DNA of 64,000 nt, taken from the NCBI RefSeq assembly GCF_025822245.1, contig NZ_JACKTL010000026.1:305296-369295 (forward strand), given 5' to 3'. The DNA is from Mycolicibacterium hodleri. Lineage in GTDB: Bacteria > Actinomycetota > Actinomycetes > Mycobacteriales > Mycobacteriaceae. Shown piece after piece: positions 59,663 to 64,000 of this stretch. Under the pieces are notes generated by a model. That model ran no database searches and was not told the origin of the DNA. It saw only the letters and a list, made by a program, of their open reading frames with translations. Position 1 is the stretch's first letter. Every line of letters begins with the position of its first letter. The position numbers and the translations under genes were made by a program.

Positions 59663-60766
59663 TCAGCTACCGGTCTCGACGCCCGCCCCGGCCGCGGCGT
59701 GGGTCCGGGTGACGGTGGCCGGATGGAAACCGGCGTCCACCACGGTCTGCCTGATCGTCTCCGCCACGACGTCACACCGGTCGACGTCGACGAGGGCGAT
59801 GACGCAACCGCCGAAGCCGCCGCCCGTCATCCGCGCCCCCAACGCACCCGCGCGGACCGCGGTGTCGGCGATCAGGTCGACGTGGTCGGTGGTGATCTCG
59901 AAGTCGTCGCGCATCGAGGCGTGCGACGCGTCGAAGAGCCGACCGACCGCCGCGAAGTCGGCTCGACCCAGCGCCGAGACGACGTCGGCGACGCGTTGGT
60001 TCTCCGTCAGGATGTGTCTGGCGCGACGGGCGTCGACCGGATCGGCGACGCCGCCGAGCACCGCCTCGCCACGGTCCTGTACCTCGCGCAGGGACCCGAC
60101 GCCGAGTGCGGCGGCCGCTCGTTCGCAGGAGGCGCGCCGCGCGGCGTATTCGCCGCCGGCATGCCGATGCGGGGCGTTGGAGTTGACCACAAGCAGCGCG
60201 AGGCCGGCGGCGGCGGGGTCGAACGGCACCGGCGTCACGCTGTCGTCCCGAAAGTCGATCAGCAGCGCCTGTCGCGGCTCGCCGCACAGGGACGCCAGTT
60301 GGTCCATCAAACCCGTTGGCGCGCCGACGTAGTCGTTCTCGGCCCGCTGGGCGATGCGGGCCTGCTCGGTGCGGTGGATCCGGAGCCCGGCCGCGGCGCT
60401 CAGCGCGCCGAGCACGGCGCATTCCAATGCTGCCGACGACGACAGGCCCGAACCCATCTCCACGCGACTCGCCACGTGCATGGTGCCCCCACCCACCCGG
60501 TGGCCGGAACTCCGCAGTGACCACACCACGCCCGCGACGTAGGCGGCCCAGCCGGTGACGTCACCCGGGATGGTGTGCAGTGGGATCGTCACCTCGCCGT
60601 CTTCGCGGTCGCTGCGGACGACCACCGCGTCCCCGCCGTCGGGCCGGAAGGTCACCGTCGTGCGGTCCGGCAGCGCGATGGGCAGTGCGAAACCCTGGTT
60701 GTAGTCGGTGTGTTCGCCGATCAGGTTGATCCGCCCGGGTGCGGAGAAGCGAATGTCGGCGGTCAC
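59663..60766 (-). CDS. galK: Galactokinase
   Basis: 367 residues. N-terminal signature '[16 protein letters not shown]' (galactokinase signature), the GHMP ATP motif '[16 protein letters not shown]', and the third motif '[17 protein letters not shown]'. It phosphorylates galactose to galactose 1-phosphate, the first Leloir step. The GTG at 60766 overlaps the galT stop (GTGA). The operon order is regulator-galT-galK on the minus strand. Confidence 0.93.
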   Translation of the reverse strand: MTADIRFSAPGRINLIGEHTDYNQGFALPIALPDRTTVTFRPDGGDAVVVRSDREDGEVTIPLHTIPGDVTGWAAYVAGVVWSLRSSGHRVGGGTMHVASRVEMGSGLSSSAALECAVLGALSAAAGLRIHRTEQARIAQRAENDYVGAPTGLMDQLASLCGEPRQALLIDFRDDSVTPVPFDPAAAGLALLVVNSNAPHRHAGGEYAARRASCERAAAALGVGSLREVQDRGEAVLGGVADPVDARRARHILTENQRVADVVSALGRADFAAVGRLFDASHASMRDDFEITTDHVDLIADTAVRAGALGARMTGGGFGGCVIALVDVDRCDVVAETIRQTVVDAGFHPATVTRTHAAAGAGVETGS

Positions 60767-61869
60767 GCGGCGAGCTCCCGCAGTCGTTCGGCGACCGTCT
60801 CGGGCAACACGTCGCCGATGAAGGCGTCCATCGCGGACTCGGATCCGGCGAGGTATTTCAGCTTGGTGGCGCTGCGCCGAATCGACATCAGCTCGACGTG
60901 GAAGTACCCCTCTCGCTGGTCCTCGGTGTCGCGGTACTGGTGTAGTGCCGAAATGTAGGGCAGCGGAGAGGGATACAGCCGGTCGAAGCGCTTCAACAGG
61001 TCACAGTAGATCGACGCAAACGCGTCGAGTTCGGCGTCGTCGAGCTCGGACAAGTTGCGCACCAGACGGTGTGGATAGAGGTGGACCTCCACCGGCCAGC
61101 GTGCCGCGAACGGAACGAACGCGGTGAACAGGTCGTTGCGGGCCACCACCCTGACGGCGTCGGCCACCTCGCCGGCCAGGATGTCGGCGAACAGGTTGGT
61201 GCCGTGGCGTCGACGGTGCGCGCGGGCCTCCGCGAGCATCTGGGCCGTGCGCGGGGTCAGGTAGGGGTAGCCGTAGATCTGCCCGTGCGGATGGGTGAGC
61301 GTCACCCCGATGTCCTCGCCGCGATTCTCGAAGCAGAACACCTGCTCGATTCCTGGCCTGCTCATCAGGTCGGCGGTGCGGTGACGCCAGGCGTCGACCA
61401 CCAGGCGGGCATGGGTCGGTGAGAGTTCGGCGAACGACGTGTGGTGGCTGCTGGAGAACGAAATGACCTCGCAGCGACCGTGTCCCGGGGCGCTGACGAA
61501 GTCGTCGACGCCGGCGTCGGGGAGGCTGAACGTCCGCCCGTCGGCCCCGGAGAGGCTGGGAAAGCGGTTCTCGAAGACGACGACGTCGTAGTCGGGCGCG
61601 GGCACCTCGCTGGTGGTTCCCGACGGGCTGGGGCACAGCGGACACTGATCCGCGCTCGGCAGGTAGGTGCGGTCCTGTCGCAACGCCGCAATGGCGACCC
61701 ACTGGCCGGTCTGGCGGTCGAAGCGCACCTGCGAGCGGGCGTCGCCCCGGGCGGGCAGCGGCCGCCGATCGGGGACCGGGGACGGGTGGTGCCCGGGCAG
61801 GGAGAAGAACAACGCCTGCCGGCCGTCGGCGAGGGGCCAGGCGAAGGGGTTGGGCACGGGGGCGATCAT
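60763..61869 (-). CDS. galT: Galactose-1-phosphate uridylyltransferase
   Basis: 368 residues. The HIT-like active site is '[11 protein letters not shown]' with the catalytic His; 'CPLCPS' early is the zinc/structural motif, and '[11 protein letters not shown]' near the end is typical. It transfers UMP from UDP-glucose to galactose 1-phosphate. No galE is in the window. The ATG (61869) overlaps the DeoR stop. Confidence 0.93.
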   Translation of the reverse strand: MIAPVPNPFAWPLADGRQALFFSLPGHHPSPVPDRRPLPARGDARSQVRFDRQTGQWVAIAALRQDRTYLPSADQCPLCPSPSGTTSEVPAPDYDVVVFENRFPSLSGADGRTFSLPDAGVDDFVSAPGHGRCEVISFSSSHHTSFAELSPTHARLVVDAWRHRTADLMSRPGIEQVFCFENRGEDIGVTLTHPHGQIYGYPYLTPRTAQMLAEARAHRRRHGTNLFADILAGEVADAVRVVARNDLFTAFVPFAARWPVEVHLYPHRLVRNLSELDDAELDAFASIYCDLLKRFDRLYPSPLPYISALHQYRDTEDQREGYFHVELMSIRRSATKLKYLAGSESAMDAFIGDVLPETVAERLRELAA

Positions 61870-62654
61870 CGTCGGGCCGCCGATGCGATCACCAGGTCGC
61901 CCACGCGGGCGTCGAGCAGTTCGCGGTCGGCGGCGGTGAGGCCGTCGTCGGAGATCAGCGTCTGCACGTCGTCGAGTCGGGCGAACACGCAGGCGCCCAC
62001 CTCGCGGTACTTCGTGTGGTCGGCGAGCACCACGAGGCGACCGCCGATCTGGATCAGCGTCCGGTTGGTCTGGGCCTCGGCGACATTCGGCGAGGTGAGT
62101 CCCGCGTCGGGGTCGACGCCGTGCACGCCGAGATAGGTCGCGTCCACGCGGAACGAGGCGATCGCGGCGTCGGCGACGGGCCCCACCAGTGCGTCCGACG
62201 GTGTGCGCACCCCGCCGCTGAGGTAGACCAGGGGAGCGTCCGATCCGTCGGCTGCGGGGTCGGTGAGTTCCCGAAAGACGTTGACGGAGTTGGTGACCAC
62301 GGTGATCGAGGGCCGGGTCCTCAGATGCCGGGCAAGTTCGGTGGTGGTGGTTCCTGCGCCGATCGCGATCGTCATGCCGTCGGCGATGGTCGCGGCCGCC
62401 GTCGTGGCGATGGCGGCCTTCTCCGCGCGTTGTTGGCTGGCCTTCTGCGCCGAGCGGGGTTCCTCGCCGCGGTTGTGCCGCGAGACGGCGCCGCCGTGGA
62501 CCTTGCGCAGCAGCTGCTGGGCGTCGAGGGCGTCGAGGTCGCGGCGCACCGTCATCTCCGACACGGCGAGCTCCTCGGCCAGGTCGGCGACGCGCACGGA
62601 TCCGTCGGACTGCAGGGCACGCAGGATGGCACCGTGTCGTTCAGCGGCCAGCAT
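61866..62654 (-). CDS. DeoR-family regulator of the gal operon
   Basis: 262 residues. N-terminal DeoR HTH ('RHGAILRALQSDGSVRVADLAEELAVSEMTVRRDLDAL') and a sugar-phosphate-binding C-terminal domain ('IAIGAGTTTTELARHL', 'YLSGGVRTPSDALVGPVAD', 'LADHTKY'). Start ATG at 62654 preferred over a GTG at 62666 because AAGGG is then correctly spaced. It is the first gene of the operon with galT and galK, all overlapping, so probably an autoregulating repressor sensing a galactose metabolite. Confidence 0.88.
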   Translation of the reverse strand: MLAAERHGAILRALQSDGSVRVADLAEELAVSEMTVRRDLDALDAQQLLRKVHGGAVSRHNRGEEPRSAQKASQQRAEKAAIATTAAATIADGMTIAIGAGTTTTELARHLRTRPSITVVTNSVNVFRELTDPAADGSDAPLVYLSGGVRTPSDALVGPVADAAIASFRVDATYLGVHGVDPDAGLTSPNVAEAQTNRTLIQIGGRLVVLADHTKYREVGACVFARLDDVQTLISDDGLTAADRELLDARVGDLVIASAARR

Positions 62655-62685
62655 CGTCGGCGGCACCCTTCGTCAGACAGATTCG

Positions 62686-62703
62686 CACAATATCGAACAC
62701 AAT
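62686..62703 (-). promoter_or_regulatory. Direct repeat upstream of the DeoR-gal operon
   Basis: CACAAT occurs at 62686-62691 and 62698-62703 (12-bp period). On the minus strand these read ATTGTG...ATTGTG, within ATTGTGTTCGAT and ATTGTGCGAATC. DeoR proteins commonly bind such short direct repeats. It lies 32 bp before the ATG at 62654. Confidence 0.45.
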
Positions 62704-62723
62704 CTAACGCACCCGGTCAAGGG

Positions 62724-63479
62724 TCAGCGGCCGCCGGTGAAGCGCTGAAGGAACTGGCGCGTCCGATCCTCTCTCGGACTGGTCAACACCTCGGCGGCCG
62801 GGCCGGATTCGACGATGCGGCCGCCGTCGAGGAAGCACACCGTGTCGGCCACCTCCCGAGCGAAGGCCATCTCGTGGGTGGCCATGACGATGGTGCGACC
62901 GGCGCCGGCCAACTCGCCGACGAGGGTGAGCACCTCACCGACCAACTCGGGGTCCAGCGCGCTGGTGATCTCGTCGAGCAGCAGCAGCCGAGGCTCGTAC
63001 GCCAGCGCCCTGGCGATCGCCACCCGCTGCTGCTGACCTCCGGACAACTTGTCGGGGTAGGAGTCGGCGTGCGAGGACAACCCCACCCGGCCCAACAGTT
63101 CTCGGCCGCGATCCTCGGCCTCCCGGCGGCTGGACCCGTGCACCACGCGCGGCGCCAGCGCCACGTTCGCCAGCGCGGTCATGTGGGGGAACAGGTTGAA
63201 CGACTGGAACACCATGCCCATCGCCTGGCGCGCTTCGTCGGCGTCGATCCGCGGGTCGCTGATGTCGCGGCCGTCCAACAGGATCTGACCGTCGTCGACG
63301 TCCTCGAGCAGGTCGACGCACCGCAGCAGCGTCGACTTGCCGGATCCAGAGGCCCCGATCAGCACGACGACCTGATGCTCGGCGACGTCGAGGTCGACGC
63401 CCGTGAGGACGGCACGATCGTGATAGGCCTTGGTCACGCCGCGCACCGACAAGACCGGGGTCGACGACACCGGAGTCAC
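62724..63479 (-). CDS. Polar amino-acid ABC transporter, ATP-binding protein
   Basis: 251 residues. Walker A 'GASGSGKSTLLRCVDLLE', Q-loop 'MVFQSFNLFPHMTALANVALAP', signature 'LSGGQQQRVAIARALA', Walker B 'LLLLDEITSALDPELVGEVL' and H-loop 'VMATHEMAF'. This is the GlnQ/HisP type that powers uptake of polar amino acids. The GTG at 63479 overlaps the permease stop. No solute-binding protein is in the window; it is probably upstream of the permease, beyond the end. Confidence 0.92.
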   Translation of the reverse strand: MTPVSSTPVLSVRGVTKAYHDRAVLTGVDLDVAEHQVVVLIGASGSGKSTLLRCVDLLEDVDDGQILLDGRDISDPRIDADEARQAMGMVFQSFNLFPHMTALANVALAPRVVHGSSRREAEDRGRELLGRVGLSSHADSYPDKLSGGQQQRVAIARALAYEPRLLLLDEITSALDPELVGEVLTLVGELAGAGRTIVMATHEMAFAREVADTVCFLDGGRIVESGPAAEVLTSPREDRTRQFLQRFTGGR

Positions 63480-64000
63480 AGCGCGCCCTGACGGGTCGCC
63501 ACGCGCTTGGCCGCCCAGTCGGCCAACCGCGCCGACGGCACCGCCAACGCCACGAACAGCAGACCCGCGACGACGTACGGGGTGAAGTTGTAGGTGGTCG
63601 CCGCCTGAATCTGGGCGGCGCGCACGGCGTCGACCGCGCCGAGCACCGAGATGAGCCCACAGTCCTTCTGCAGGGCCACGAAGTCGTTGAGCAGCGCGGG
63701 TGTCACCCGTCGCGTCGCCTGCGGCAGGACGACCAGCTGCATGGTCCGGCGATGGTTCAGCCCAAGGGATTTCGCGGCCGCCAACTGCGACGGATGCACC
63801 GACTCGATGCCGGCCCGGAACACCTCGGCCACGTAGGCCGAGTAGATCAGCACCAGCGCGAGGCCGCCGAGCAGCACGGGATTGTTCGGCACCCCCGACA
63901 GCCGTAGTCCGGGCAACCCGAAGCCGACCAGGTAGAGGCAGATCAGGAGCGGGAGCCCACGGAAGAGGTCTACGTAGCCGGTTGCCAACGCGCGCAACGG
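63476..64000 (-). CDS. Polar amino-acid ABC transporter, permease (5' end beyond window)
   Basis: At least 173 residues of a HisM/GlnP-type permease. The family pattern 'YVDLFRGLPLLICLYLVGFG', the coupling loop 'EVFRAGIESVHPSQLAAAKSLGLNHRRTMQLVVLPQATRRVTPALLNDFVALQKD' (EAA motif) and a last helix 'YVVAGLLFVALAVPSARLAD' are present. The start codon lies beyond base 64000. Works with the ATPase above. Confidence 0.88.
   Translation of the reverse strand, partial: PLRALATGYVDLFRGLPLLICLYLVGFGLPGLRLSGVPNNPVLLGGLALVLIYSAYVAEVFRAGIESVHPSQLAAAKSLGLNHRRTMQLVVLPQATRRVTPALLNDFVALQKDCGLISVLGAVDAVRAAQIQAATTYNFTPYVVAGLLFVALAVPSARLADWAAKRVATRQGAL

Overview
The window is a stretch of high-GC actinobacterial chromosome. 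It is most likely from a fast-growing Mycobacterium (Mycolicibacterium). The evidence is two MmpS/MmpL lipid-transporter cassettes with DUF732-type secreted partners, a PknB-type kinase with four PASTA repeats, a TopoN/TopoM-like second type II topoisomerase, a mycothiol-linked DinB/maleylpyruvate-isomerase-like protein, an F420-type luciferase-like oxidoreductase and a GabD2-type aldehyde dehydrogenase. I see no rRNA, tRNA, CRISPR array, insertion sequence or prophage gene.

Layout. 1-2 kb: the C-terminal end of a tandem Ig/cadherin-like surface protein and an orphan FetB-like permease. 2-7.1 kb: a two-component module (COG4705 membrane protein, small membrane protein, PAP2 phosphatase, histidine kinase, response regulator, proline-rich secreted protein). 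Its promoters carry three copies of a PhoP-like direct-repeat box, and its response regulator has an in-frame stop codon. 7.2-12.9 kb: small oxidoreductases (quinone-reductase-like MDR, PPOX flavoprotein, SDR, muconolactone-isomerase-like, RidA) and two TetR regulators. 13-22.6 kb: two MmpS-MmpL operons. The first probably answers to the TetR at 12.3-12.9 kb, because an operator-like sequence is shared. The second lies next to a divergent MarR gene with a perfect 14-bp palindrome in front of it. 22.7-24.7 kb: an SDR and a TetR gene separated by a duplicated 19-bp operator. 25-33.5 kb: a catabolic cluster under a divergent AraC regulator (tautomerase, SDR, succinate-semialdehyde dehydrogenase, mycothiol/DinB protein, malic enzyme, fumarase). 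The SDR and fumarase are frameshifted.

33.5-37.2 kb: a universal stress protein overlapping a PuuP-like amine importer, then a GlxA-type regulator. 37.4-40.8 kb: a tightly overlapping operon with a DUF1097 membrane protein, cobalt-type nitrile hydratase beta and alpha subunits, the activator protein, and the CbtB/CbtA cobalt transporter. This looks like an enzyme packaged with its own metal supply. 40.8-42.1 kb: a MerR regulator and a luciferase-like oxidoreductase. 42.1-46.3 kb: TopoM and TopoN, preceded by a 57-bp perfect inverted repeat. 46.6-52.7 kb: a DUF4239 membrane protein, a frameshifted UvrA2-like ATPase and a large LuxR/ATPase regulator. 52.7-57.5 kb: two Ser/Thr kinases flanking gabD2. 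57.5-59.6 kb: a membrane protein and a PepSY-TM protein. 59.7-64 kb: a galK-galT-DeoR operon and a polar amino-acid ABC transporter that runs off the end.

Three genes (fumC, an SDR, the UvrA-like gene) each look intact apart from a single frame slip, and one (the response regulator) has a single stop codon. Either this strain has several young pseudogenes or the assembly carries indel errors. I cannot distinguish these from the sequence alone.
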